A DNA stretch of 64,000 nt from Vibrio sinaloensis. GTDB taxonomy: Bacteria; Pseudomonadota; Gammaproteobacteria; Enterobacterales; Vibrionaceae. Below the pieces are notes generated by a model, which saw only the letters and a program-made list of their open reading frames with translations, was not told where the DNA came from and did not search any database. Below are positions 51,703 to 59,632 of the stretch, one piece after another. How positions within the stretch are numbered: the first letter of the stretch is position 1; every line of letters starts with the position of its first letter. The stretch spans positions 372,001 through 436,000 of the forward strand of contig NZ_CP096200.1 in assembly GCF_023195835.1 (NCBI RefSeq). Reading direction: 5' to 3'. The translations under genes were made by a program, and so were the position numbers.

Positions 51703-51710
51703 CACAGACG

Positions 51711-52244
51711 CTAATCCTGAGATTGTATGCTGGCGTAACACTGGTGTTCGAGCAGCAAATTGGCCACTGAAGAGGTGGTCATATGGCTGACATCTTGACC
51801 GCGACTAAGCGCAAAGCGAATATCAGTGCTGCGCACGGCCACTTTCTCGGGACAACTCAATAATGACCAGCGACGTAAGATCTCCTCGGCGCGGTAAAAC
51901 TTGGCAAAACTGAACAAATTATCCGGGCCAATAACGAAGGTGAGCTGACTGTCTGGATATTGCTGTTCTAGCGCCTCTAATACCGCATAGGTGGTCACAC
52001 TGTTACCAGGTTCGAACAGTCGCTCTTCTACCTCACTACGCTCAACATTGACCATCGACAGATCTTGCATGAATGCATCGACCAGTTGACAACGCACTGA
52101 GTAGTCAAGCATCTGTTTGCCCCAAGCGTGTGAAATACTCGGCAGCAGAACAACCTTGTCAAAGTGAGACAAAGACTCAATCACGCTTTTGTGGCCTAAA
52201 CTTGGTGGATTAAATGCACTTCCAAATACAGCAATCTTACTCAT
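51711..52244 (-). CDS. NadD-like nicotinate-nucleotide adenylyltransferase
   Basis: Nucleotidyltransferase of 177 residues. The N-terminal loop reads VFGSAFNPPSLGH; the family motif is GGTFDPxHxGH, so the first His is Ser here. FVIGPDNLFSFAKFYRAEEIL corresponds to the NadD block with IGxD.L..F..W. The C-terminus has RSTDIRFALSRG in place of ISSTxIR. It is shorter than E. coli NadD (213). Divergent from nadE, so a role in NAD synthesis is likely, perhaps as paralogue of a standard NadD elsewhere. Confidence 0.85.
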   Translation of the reverse strand: MSKIAVFGSAFNPPSLGHKSVIESLSHFDKVVLLPSISHAWGKQMLDYSVRCQLVDAFMQDLSMVNVERSEVEERLFEPGNSVTTYAVLEALEQQYPDSQLTFVIGPDNLFSFAKFYRAEEILRRWSLLSCPEKVAVRSTDIRFALSRGQDVSHMTTSSVANLLLEHQCYASIQSQD

Positions 52245-52264
52245 GGGTCCCATTCACTATTGAC

Positions 52265-52286
52265 GAAAACTGTGATCACGGTTTTC
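52265..52286. promoter_or_regulatory. 22-bp palindrome between nadD-like and nadE
   Basis: Arms GAAAAC (52265-52270) and GTTTTC (52281-52286) around TGTGATCACG; 20 of 22 bases are palindromic. It overlaps a possible nadE promoter (TTGACG 52260-52265, TCTAAT 52285-52290), so binding would block it. The regulator is unknown. Confidence 0.5.
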
Positions 52287-52417
52287 TAATTTGTTGTTTA
52301 AGGTATGATAAGGCACGGAGAGTTTAACACGTCCTCTTCATCACTGAGAAATCCCGGTGAGGGAGACCTGATAAATTTATCCGTTTTTGAATACATTGCT
52401 TGCAGGAAGGAAACATA

Positions 52418-53245
52418 ATGGAACAGTTGATTCGCGATGAAATGCGTGTTCTGCCAACGATTGACCCTCAATTTGAAATCTCACGACGCGTGGCGTTCAT
52501 TAAACGTAAACTACAAGAAGCGGGCTGCAAATCACTGATACTCGGTATCAGTGGCGGTGTCGACTCTACCACCTGTGGCCGCTTGGCGCAGCTAGCGGTA
52601 AACGAGCTGAACCAAGAAACTGAGGGTGGCTATCAGTTCATCGCAGTGCGACTGCCTTACGGTGAGCAAAAAGACGAAGACGAAGCGCAAATTGCTCTTA
52701 AGTTTATCCAACCAACCCACTCGGTATCGGTCAACATCAAAGCCGGCGTTGACGGTTTACATGCGGCTAGCCACACTGCTCTTGAAGGCACCGGATTGCT
52801 ACCACAAGACAGCGCGAAAATTGACTTTGTAAAAGGTAACGTCAAAGCCCGAGCTCGCATGGTGGCACAATATGAAATCGCCGGCTATGTGGGTGGATTG
52901 GTGATTGGCACCGATCACTCGGCAGAAAACATCACCGGTTTTTACACTAAATTTGGTGACGGTGCCTGTGACTTGGCACCGCTATTCGGACTCAGTAAAC
53001 GTCAGGTTCGCCAACTTGCCGCGACCCTAGGCGCACCAGAGCTATTGGTTAAGAAGGTACCGACCGCTGATTTAGAAGAGCTTGCCCCACAAAAAGCCGA
53101 TGAAGATGCACTCAATCTCACTTACGACCAAATCGATGACTTCTTGGAGGGCAAACCTGTCTCTCAGCAAGTGGTTGACCGCCTAATACACATCTACACC
53201 GTCACCCAACATAAACGTGAGCCGATTCCAACAATTTACGACTAA
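52418..53245 (+). CDS. nadE: NAD synthetase (ammonia-dependent)
   Basis: Enzyme of 275 residues (E. coli NadE 275) making NAD from nicotinate adenine dinucleotide, ATP and ammonia. The PP-loop [34 protein letters not shown] and [12 protein letters not shown](Y)TKFGDG motifs are all present. AAGGAA before the ATG at 52418 gives the standard N-terminus [11 protein letters not shown]. Divergent from the NadD-like gene; followed by a strong terminator. Confidence 0.96.
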   Translation: MEQLIRDEMRVLPTIDPQFEISRRVAFIKRKLQEAGCKSLILGISGGVDSTTCGRLAQLAVNELNQETEGGYQFIAVRLPYGEQKDEDEAQIALKFIQPTHSVSVNIKAGVDGLHAASHTALEGTGLLPQDSAKIDFVKGNVKARARMVAQYEIAGYVGGLVIGTDHSAENITGFYTKFGDGACDLAPLFGLSKRQVRQLAATLGAPELLVKKVPTADLEELAPQKADEDALNLTYDQIDDFLEGKPVSQQVVDRLIHIYTVTQHKREPIPTIYD

Positions 53246-53266
53246 CGATTCACTCGTTTTTAGACC

Positions 53267-53296
53267 AAGCCCTTATCATCTTGATAAGGGCTTTTT
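53267..53296 (+). terminator. Terminator of nadE
   Basis: AAGCCCTTATCA (53267-53278) pairs with TGATAAGGGCTT (53282-53293), 3-nt loop, then TTT. Confidence 0.9.
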
Positions 53297-53542
53297 GTAA
53301 CAAATCTATCTATAAATATGTGTGATAATGCATATTTGGCGGCAAAGTTATATAACCAACGTTAGCTTAAGCCGTCTCACAATCGACTTATTATTGTCAT
53401 TATCAACTAGCTAGTCGCAACGCTTTTCACTACACTATGCCGATAATGCTCTGCCCTTTCTTGGGTTGATGGCCATCGGGTGACCGAGATCGCCTCCAAT
53501 ACTTTGTCTTTATTCTATCGACGTAACATAGTGTATTCATAT

Positions 53543-54091
53543 ATGGAACAAGATAAATTTACCAATATTTATCGATTGCCGACCGCTATCCAGATCCGCA
53601 TTGGAAAATGGCAACAGACCTTTAATGGTACTTCTGATCTTGTCATGCACCAGGCAATTGAAGTAAGAAACAAGCAGTATCGCAAATCCAGCTTTCTGCC
53701 TACTGGCTGGTGTGTACAGCCATTCGACGAGAACAACATTTCGATCACCCATCACGGTAAATACATTCAAACCGCGATGCGAACTATGCTGGATCGAAAA
53801 GTCTCATACAAACGCATTTACTTGTCTCGTTTACCGCTGGAGAAAGCAGAGCCTGGGCTTCTCGCATTTAAGCAAGAGTGGATCGCCAAGCATAACCGCG
53901 TGGCGCGCAAATACAATCAGATTAAGAAAAAGCAATTTATGCGCTTTGCTAACGAGGAGGCGGACACTCTGTATCCTTCTATCCCCAAAGGTGAGTTTGA
54001 CCTTGCACTGTGGAATAAGTTAGTGGTGTCTGAACTGGGTAGTCCGAAGAAATATGACAACCCTTACTTTGTGAAAAAAGCCAAAGTGTGA
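53543..54091 (+). CDS. Hypothetical basic protein
   Basis: Soluble, strongly basic protein of 182 residues. Central part has many Arg/Lys/Tyr residues (KHNRVARKYNQIKKKQFMRF), suggesting nucleic-acid contact, but I recognise no domain. The ATG at 53543 is used; a GTG 63 nt upstream is in frame. No clear ribosome site in front. The 297 bp before it hold the nadE terminator and otherwise no feature. Confidence 0.65.
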   Translation: MEQDKFTNIYRLPTAIQIRIGKWQQTFNGTSDLVMHQAIEVRNKQYRKSSFLPTGWCVQPFDENNISITHHGKYIQTAMRTMLDRKVSYKRIYLSRLPLEKAEPGLLAFKQEWIAKHNRVARKYNQIKKKQFMRFANEEADTLYPSIPKGEFDLALWNKLVVSELGSPKKYDNPYFVKKAKV

Positions 54092-54099
54092 AACTAACA

Positions 54100-54123
54100 G
54101 AAGGCAGCATTATCGCTGCCTTC
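54100..54123. terminator. Stem-loop between convergent genes
   Basis: GAAGGCAGC (54100-54108) and GCTGCCTTC (54115-54123), 6-nt loop, between the hypothetical gene and the binding-protein gene. Confidence 0.7.
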
Positions 54124-54139
54124 GCTGTTGTTTGCCAAA

Positions 54140-54931
54140 CTAGTAGTTAGCCAAAATTTCCTGATAGCGGCTACGCCCTTCTGCATCGGTTTGTTTGAGC
54201 ATATCTAGCCCTTTTTGTAGCTTGTTGACTACCTCAGGCGGGGTTTCTCGGTTCAGTGCATAATACACATCACCTTGTTTCACCACATAAACGGTTTCAA
54301 ACATCTCTGGGTCGACGCCCGCTTGTCTCGACCACCAATAGGCGGCGCGCTGTCCGTAAACCAACAAATCAATCCGCTTTTTCATTAGCTGCTCTGCAAG
54401 CACAGTGACGTAAGAGGCTTCTTGCATCGCGTCTCTGGGAATACCCAGCTCTAGTAAGCTCTGCTCGCCGATATCGTCGCGGATAACACCAATTCGATAC
54501 TGCGCCATATCCAGCGGCTCGTTGATGACGATGTTGGCATCTTTACGAGCGAGAACCACAACATTGATATCAACGATAGGTCCAACCCAGCGGAATAACT
54601 GTTCTCGATGCTCAGAGCGCGTGGTGGAAAACAGTACAGAATTTTTACGCGTCAGCACCATTCGATAGGAGCGCGCCCAAGGTTGCAGAGTTATTTGCGA
54701 CAGGGAAATGGGCTCATCGACCATTTCACTCGCTGCCAGTAGCAGGTCCACAGAATAGCCGGTTATTTTCCCATCTTTCATGTAGTTAGCTGGAGGGTAA
54801 GCTTCGGTGTAAAACTTAATGTCGCGCAAGTCATTCCCAGCCCCAAGGGCTGCGCTGGCCCAGAGCGTTATCATGGTCGCCATTGCCCAGCGACGGATAG
54901 ATTTATAATCACACACTCTCTCGCCCTCCAT
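54140..54931 (-). CDS. Periplasmic substrate-binding protein, SBP family 3
   Basis: Exported protein of 263 residues with a signal peptide (RRWAMATMITLWASAALGA) and the family 3 fold: YTEAYPPANYMKDGKITGYSVDLLLAA at the start, PWARSYRMVLTRKN, then GVIRDDIGEQ and DLLVYG. Such proteins bind amino acids or similar ligands. No transporter genes are adjacent, so it may be a stand-alone or sensory receptor as often seen in Vibrio. AAGGA before the ATG at 54931 decides the start over an upstream in-frame TTG. Confidence 0.87.
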   Translation of the reverse strand: MEGERVCDYKSIRRWAMATMITLWASAALGAGNDLRDIKFYTEAYPPANYMKDGKITGYSVDLLLAASEMVDEPISLSQITLQPWARSYRMVLTRKNSVLFSTTRSEHREQLFRWVGPIVDINVVVLARKDANIVINEPLDMAQYRIGVIRDDIGEQSLLELGIPRDAMQEASYVTVLAEQLMKKRIDLLVYGQRAAYWWSRQAGVDPEMFETVYVVKQGDVYYALNRETPPEVVNKLQKGLDMLKQTDAEGRSRYQEILANY

Positions 54932-54987
54932 TGGTTCCTTATTTAAAATTAGTTCAATCAATAACGAACTTCTAAGCCGGAAGAGAA

Positions 54988-55881
54988 TTAATTTTTTAAC
55001 GCGGGCTTAAATAGCTTAAATGAGGGTGCTGCGGCCACCAGATAAACCGCGCCAGCAGCGCAGATAAAACCGAGTAAGCCTAACTCGTCAAAGCTCTCAC
55101 CAAACATGATCCAAGCTTGGAGTGCCGTGGTGGGTGGCACAAGATAAAAAACGGATGCTACGTTTGCCGCTGCGCCATGCTCGACCATATACAGGAGCAG
55201 CAGAATCGCCACACAAGAGAGGACAACCACTAACCAAATCAAAGTGAAAACAAATGTGGTACTCCACTCCACTTGCATAGTCTCAAAACTCAGTGCATAG
55301 GGGGCAAATAGCAAGCCGGCAGCAAAATACTGCACTGTCGCACTGCCAACAAGATCAACCCCTTGGCAGAATTTTTTTTGATACAGGGTGCCCAAGGTAA
55401 TACCAACCAGAGACATCATGCACACCATCACCGCTAATGCTCGATGCTGCTCTGACTGCCAATCCATTTTGCCAAGCAGGACTAAGCTGATGCCCACAAA
55501 ACCCAGTCCTAATCCCAGCCACTGCGAGGGCTTAAACGTTTGCCTAGCAAAGCCAACGAGCAGTAAAGCGGTGACAATTGGTTGTAAGCCGACTAGCAGT
55601 GAGGCCAACCCTGACGGCATCCCCAAATCGATCGCGATATAGGTACCGCCCAAGTAAAACCCGTGAATCAATACCCCAACCACAGCGCAGTGAAGTAATG
55701 CATAGCCTGTTGGCAAACGCCGCCTTAGCAACACGATAAGCAGCGCAAACAGGGCGACATTGGCGAGCATTCGGATTGAAAGTAAGGTCGCAGGCTCAGC
55801 GTATTGAAGGCCGAACCTGGCGCCGACAAAGCCTGAGGCCCACAGCACCACAAACACAAATGGAATTAATCGAATCAACAT
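54988..55881 (-). CDS. EamA-family exporter controlled by divergent MocR gene
   Basis: Ten-helix DMT-family transporter of 297 residues with the typical N-terminus LIPFVFVVLWASGFVGARFGLQYAEP and a second EamA repeat from about residue 150. It likely exports an amine or amino acid. It is divergent from a MocR-type regulator 99 bp away; MocR proteins usually control the neighbouring gene, so substrate and PLP-bound effector may be related. Confidence 0.9.
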   Translation of the reverse strand: MLIRLIPFVFVVLWASGFVGARFGLQYAEPATLLSIRMLANVALFALLIVLLRRRLPTGYALLHCAVVGVLIHGFYLGGTYIAIDLGMPSGLASLLVGLQPIVTALLLVGFARQTFKPSQWLGLGLGFVGISLVLLGKMDWQSEQHRALAVMVCMMSLVGITLGTLYQKKFCQGVDLVGSATVQYFAAGLLFAPYALSFETMQVEWSTTFVFTLIWLVVVLSCVAILLLLYMVEHGAAANVASVFYLVPPTTALQAWIMFGESFDELGLLGFICAAGAVYLVAAAPSFKLFKPALKN

Positions 55882-55910
55882 TGCTGTTACTCTGGCTTTT
55901 CTATAGTGAA

Positions 55911-55976
55911 TACAGTTACTTTATTAGGTACAGAAAAAGCTTAAAGGCACAGGTGGCATTTTTTATATGGGTACAG
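55911..55976 (+). promoter_or_regulatory. Repeated GGTACAG in the MocR/EamA intergenic region
   Basis: GGTACAG at 55927-55933 and 55970-55976 (43 bp apart, about four helical turns), plus TACAG at 55911-55915. MocR proteins often bind direct repeats in such regions, but the copies are short. Confidence 0.3.
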
Positions 55977-55980
55977 ATTT

Positions 55981-57399
55981 ATGAACCTCAGCAGTAAATA
56001 CTTGATGGTCGAGGGATACATTAAAGCGAAGATTGAACAAGGGCACCTGAGCAAAGACGACAAACTTCCGTCAATCAGAGCGCTGAGCAACGAACTCAAC
56101 GTCAGCAAAAATACCGTCATCCGGGCCTATCACGAGCTTGAAGCACAAGGTTTTATCAAAGCTATCGAAAAGTCTGGCTACCGGGTATGCTCAGCGCCGA
56201 TAGTCAAAACGCATGTTTCACCGCCGAATCCCGTCGATCTGCTGTCACGCTGCAAAGAGATCCTTAGTTACTCATCGCAACTAGAGTGGTTGGCAACCGG
56301 CTCTGCGCACCCATGCATTGATTCCCCTGCCATTCGCTCCCTCTATGCCGAAATAGGACGCCATAGTCGCCAGCAAAGTCACACCCCAAGTCACTATCAG
56401 CTCCCTCCCGGCAATCAGCTACTGATCGATCACGTCAGTAAAATCAGCCGTGAGTTAGGTGCTCCGGTATCAAGTAGTGACATCGCCATCACTCATGGCG
56501 CTCAGCAAGCGATCAGTCTGGCGCTTCGTGCGATTACCCGTCCCGGCGACATCGTCGCGGTAGAGTCACCTTGCTACTTTGGCAATCTATTGCTGATGGA
56601 GTCATTGGGCTTGCAAGTGGTCGAGATCCCCAGTTGCCCGCGCACCGGAATGGACCCAAAACAGTTGAAAGATGCGATTGAGCAGTGGCCAATCCAAGCT
56701 ATCGTGGTCACACCAAACTTCACCAATCCAACCGGGGCGAGAATGCCTCTCGACAAGCGAATAGCTCTACTCGAGGCGGCACAATCCATCGCTATCATTG
56801 AAGATGATGTGTTTGGCGCTCTCAGTTTTGAAGCGCCTCTGCCCACACTGAAAGCGCTGGATACTCAGGATAGAGTGATCTATGTGAACTCGCTGTCTAA
56901 AATGCTCGACTCTCGGCTACGCATTGGCTGGATTGCCGCCGGGCGCTATCAAGGAATAATAGAAAAGTTCTTGGTCAGCGATAATATGGGCAGCTTGAAC
57001 CTAATGCAGTCGGCGGTAGCAGACTTTCTTAGTCGCGGCAAATACAAACAGCACGTGAAGAAAATGCAACGCGACTATCAGACAAAAACGCGCCAGTTTT
57101 GCCTTCAGTTGTCATCGGCGCTTGACCAATATCCCAACTTAACTGGTCAGTATCAGCTGCACTGCCCACAAGGCTCTTTTATTGTTTGGTTGATATTACC
57201 CGAAAGCACAGACAGCGAACGTCTTTACCAACAAGCCAAACAACACGCTATTTCAATTTTGCCTGGCACTTTGTTTGCGACACAAGGCCAGTATCGTCAC
57301 TGCATTCGGTTTAGCTGCTCTAACTATACCTCTCACCCCGATTGGCAAGGTGCAGTTGCAAAGCTGGCGAGGCTCATCCATCATCAAGTAAACGAATAA
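55981..57399 (+). CDS. MocR-type regulator (GntR HTH fused to PLP aminotransferase domain)
   Basis: Regulator of 472 residues. GntR helix-turn-helix at about 5-70: LSKDDKLPSIRALSNELNVSKNTVIRAYHELEAQG. The rest is an aminotransferase class I fold with NFTNPTGARM, EDDVFGAL and the PLP-binding Lys in YVNSLSKML, then RIGWIAAG. MocR proteins sense PLP adducts with amines or amino acids. Divergent from the EamA exporter, and followed after 10 nt by a DUF924 gene. Confidence 0.93.
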   Translation: MNLSSKYLMVEGYIKAKIEQGHLSKDDKLPSIRALSNELNVSKNTVIRAYHELEAQGFIKAIEKSGYRVCSAPIVKTHVSPPNPVDLLSRCKEILSYSSQLEWLATGSAHPCIDSPAIRSLYAEIGRHSRQQSHTPSHYQLPPGNQLLIDHVSKISRELGAPVSSSDIAITHGAQQAISLALRAITRPGDIVAVESPCYFGNLLLMESLGLQVVEIPSCPRTGMDPKQLKDAIEQWPIQAIVVTPNFTNPTGARMPLDKRIALLEAAQSIAIIEDDVFGALSFEAPLPTLKALDTQDRVIYVNSLSKMLDSRLRIGWIAAGRYQGIIEKFLVSDNMGSLNLMQSAVADFLSRGKYKQHVKKMQRDYQTKTRQFCLQLSSALDQYPNLTGQYQLHCPQGSFIVWLILPESTDSERLYQQAKQHAISILPGTLFATQGQYRHCIRFSCSNYTSHPDWQGAVAKLARLIHHQVNE

Positions 57400-57409
57400 G
57401 GAGCATGCG

Positions 57410-57961
57410 ATGACGGAACACACTCAGCCAGACGACGTAATTCAGTTTTGGTTTCATGAGCTCGAGCCGAAAGATTGGTTTAGCAGCAGCCTTGAATTAG
57501 ACCAGCGCATCACCTCTCGGTTTTTACCGCTACTAGAGCGCGCCGCACAATGCGAACTTGCCCACTGGCGTGATAGTGCGCAAGGGCGTTTAGCGGAAAT
57601 TATCGTCCTCGACCAATTTTCACGAAATATCTACCGCAATACACCACGTGCATTTAGTCAAGACCCGCTCGCCTTAGCCCTCGCTCAAGAAGCGGTTAGT
57701 TTAGGCGTTGATCAGAAACTGCCTATTGAGCAGCGCAGTTTTCTCTACATGCCTTATATGCACAGCGAGTCGGCTCTCATTCACACCCAAGCGCTGGTGT
57801 TGTTCAATACACCAGGCCTAGAACATAACTATGAGTTTGAGCTTAAACATAAAGCCATTATCGACCAGTTTGGTCGCTACCCGCATCGCAATAAGATTTT
57901 GGGTCGCGAAAGTAGTGAGCAAGAGTTAGCTTTCCTCGAACAGCCGGACTCTAGCTTTTAA
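57410..57961 (+). CDS. DUF924 family protein
   Basis: Helical protein of 183 residues matching DUF924: VIQFWFHELEPKDWF, the block LDQFSRNIYRNTPRAFSQDPLAL, FLYMPYMHSE and FGRYPHRNKILGR. The family is TPR-like and its function is unknown. AAGGAG 6 nt before the ATG, 10 nt after the MocR gene, so co-transcribed. It converges on the adenosyltransferase-like gene with 3 nt between. Confidence 0.93.
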   Translation: MTEHTQPDDVIQFWFHELEPKDWFSSSLELDQRITSRFLPLLERAAQCELAHWRDSAQGRLAEIIVLDQFSRNIYRNTPRAFSQDPLALALAQEAVSLGVDQKLPIEQRSFLYMPYMHSESALIHTQALVLFNTPGLEHNYEFELKHKAIIDQFGRYPHRNKILGRESSEQELAFLEQPDSSF

Positions 57962-57964
57962 TCG

Positions 57965-58486
57965 TCAGTAACTGCGGCTAACGAACTCAGTTTCCTGCAC
58001 CGCATGAATATGATTGGTGTAGGAAGCTAATGCGTACATGACGTTGGCCAGTAGATTGGCATATCGAAACAGAATCGGCGCGGGCGATTTTTTACCAGAA
58101 TGTTCAACGGCGACCAAAGCTCTCACGATTTTCTTTGCCTGTGTACGACACAGATGCAGTTCCGCAGCAATCGGATGTCCACCTGGCAAAACAAAACCTT
58201 TGAAACCGCCATCCAGCTTGTCACGTAGCGTATTGTAGTCGCGATAGAGTTCCTGCAACTGCGACTCTTCAATCGCCATTTTGCCACGCACAGAACCGTT
58301 CAAGTGATACACGTTGGGTTGTACCCGATTCAAGATGTGTCGGGTTAAATCATCCAAGTCCATGGTCAGCACTAAACCAATACGACTGCACAACTCATCA
58401 GCTGCAATTTCAAAGTCACAAACTGGGCTTTGCTCGTAAATGAATGGGTAGCAGATTTCTCCGTGATCTTTGCTCACTGGGCGCAT
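57965..58486 (-). CDS. PduO-type cob(I)alamin adenosyltransferase-like protein
   Basis: Helical-bundle protein of 173 residues. FVLPGGHPIAAELHLCRTQAKKIVRAL matches the core of PduO-type ATP:cob(I)alamin adenosyltransferases (FVLPGG...LH.ART..RRAER), as does FRYANLLANVMYALA. The acidic and Arg residues of the ATP site are partly changed (CRTQAKKIVRA for ARTxxRRAER), so activity is uncertain. AAGGA 7 nt before the ATG. No other cobalamin gene is near. Confidence 0.8.
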   Translation of the reverse strand: MRPVSKDHGEICYPFIYEQSPVCDFEIAADELCSRIGLVLTMDLDDLTRHILNRVQPNVYHLNGSVRGKMAIEESQLQELYRDYNTLRDKLDGGFKGFVLPGGHPIAAELHLCRTQAKKIVRALVAVEHSGKKSPAPILFRYANLLANVMYALASYTNHIHAVQETEFVSRSY

Positions 58487-58508
58487 ATCAAATTCCTTAG
58501 TAACAACA

Positions 58509-58529
58509 AAGGAGCCGACTTGGCTCCTT
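58509..58529 (-). terminator. Terminator of hutWXZ
   Basis: AAGGAGCC (58509-58516) and GGCTCCTT (58522-58529), 5-nt loop; T-rich on the minus strand after hutZ. Confidence 0.75.
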
Positions 58530-58563
58530 GGTGGTAGATTACTGGCTCATGACCCAATAGTCA

Positions 58564-59088
58564 CTACGAGACTTTTTTGTGTCCTTCTTGCAAGTGAACA
58601 AAATCAACTAAGTCGTCTCCAGCCACTTGGTAAGCTTGGCCGAAACCTTTCACAAACAGCCCTTTTTCTGCTTTGAAGTTGAACAAAACAAAATCTTGCA
58701 GCTGACTCAAACCCTCAATGATTTCACCAAATCGCTGCTCCATTTGCGCAATGACTTGTTGCCACTGCTCACTGTCGCGGGGGACCACGGTTGCAACGGC
58801 ATCAAAAGTCAGACGCTTACGCGCAAAGAGCTGTTTGGCTTCTTGTTCATCCTCAATCATCATGATCGACACATTAGGATTCACTTGCAAGTTACGAGCA
58901 TGGCGAGCGATTTCAGAAATTAGCACGAAGTAGCCCTGCTGATTTTGCACAAATGGCGCATAGCTGACATTGGGACGCCCCTGCTCATCCACCGTTGCCA
59001 ATTGTAGCGTCTGTCTCTGCTGACGAAACTCTTTGATTTCTGGTCCCAAACGCCCCTGTAGTCGCTCTTGCTTGACCTTTTGATCCAT
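58564..59088 (-). CDS. hutZ: Haem utilisation protein HutZ
   Basis: Haem-degrading protein of 174 residues with a split-barrel (FMN-binding-like) fold. Typical blocks are LQLATVDEQGRPNVSYAPFV, RHARNLQVNPNVSIMMIEDE and GFGQAYQV. In V. cholerae HutZ binds haem with an axial His and opens the ring to release iron. AGGAG 7 nt before the ATG at 59088 decides the start. Last gene of hutWXZ. Confidence 0.93.
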   Translation of the reverse strand: MDQKVKQERLQGRLGPEIKEFRQQRQTLQLATVDEQGRPNVSYAPFVQNQQGYFVLISEIARHARNLQVNPNVSIMMIEDEQEAKQLFARKRLTFDAVATVVPRDSEQWQQVIAQMEQRFGEIIEGLSQLQDFVLFNFKAEKGLFVKGFGQAYQVAGDDLVDFVHLQEGHKKVS

Positions 59089-59117
59089 GTTGGCTCTCCT
59101 ACCTTTCTCTAAATTGA

Positions 59118-59621
59118 TTATTTTTTTAATTCTTGTTGCCACTGTTTAAATTGGGCAACTTGATCGGCAATCAGTTCACGCTTCTCATTGCGACCAAGGT
59201 AAACTTTAAAGATGTTGTTTCCTTGCACGCAAAAGAAACCAAAATAGTGGCTCTCTCGGCCCATAAACGGCTTGCTGACCAAAGCGACGTGTTTGATGTT
59301 CTCAAGCTTGAGGTGACCATGTAACTCACCTTCTCGCCCCATTAAGTTGTAATAGCCACGAGCGACTTTGCCTTTCGGAAACGGCGCTTTCACCTCAAAA
59401 ATAGAGCCAAATGAGTGCACGATTGTGGTCACTGGACCAAAACCAACCAGGCCTTCAAGGATGGATTGAGCTTGTTCACCCTCCACTAGGGTAACCATAT
59501 CAGCCGGCAATGAAGCCACTACGTCATACTCAGACACACCGAGTTTCTCTGCTATTGCCGAAGGAAGTAAAGTGGGCTCTTGCTCAAGCAGTAAAGCCAC
59601 TTGTTGTGATAATTGATTCAT
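59118..59621 (-). CDS. hutX: Cytosolic haem carrier HutX
   Basis: Protein of 167 residues matching HutX/HuvX: LLPSAIAEKLGVSEYDVVASLP at the start, GPVTTIVHSFGSIFEVKAPFP, GREGELHGHLKLENI and RESHYFGFFC. HutX binds haem and hands it to HutZ. It lies 11 nt after hutW and 29 nt before hutZ in the operon order hutW-hutX-hutZ. Confidence 0.93.
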   Translation of the reverse strand: MNQLSQQVALLLEQEPTLLPSAIAEKLGVSEYDVVASLPADMVTLVEGEQAQSILEGLVGFGPVTTIVHSFGSIFEVKAPFPKGKVARGYYNLMGREGELHGHLKLENIKHVALVSKPFMGRESHYFGFFCVQGNNIFKVYLGRNEKRELIADQVAQFKQWQQELKK

Positions 59622-59632
59622 GGTGATTCCAT

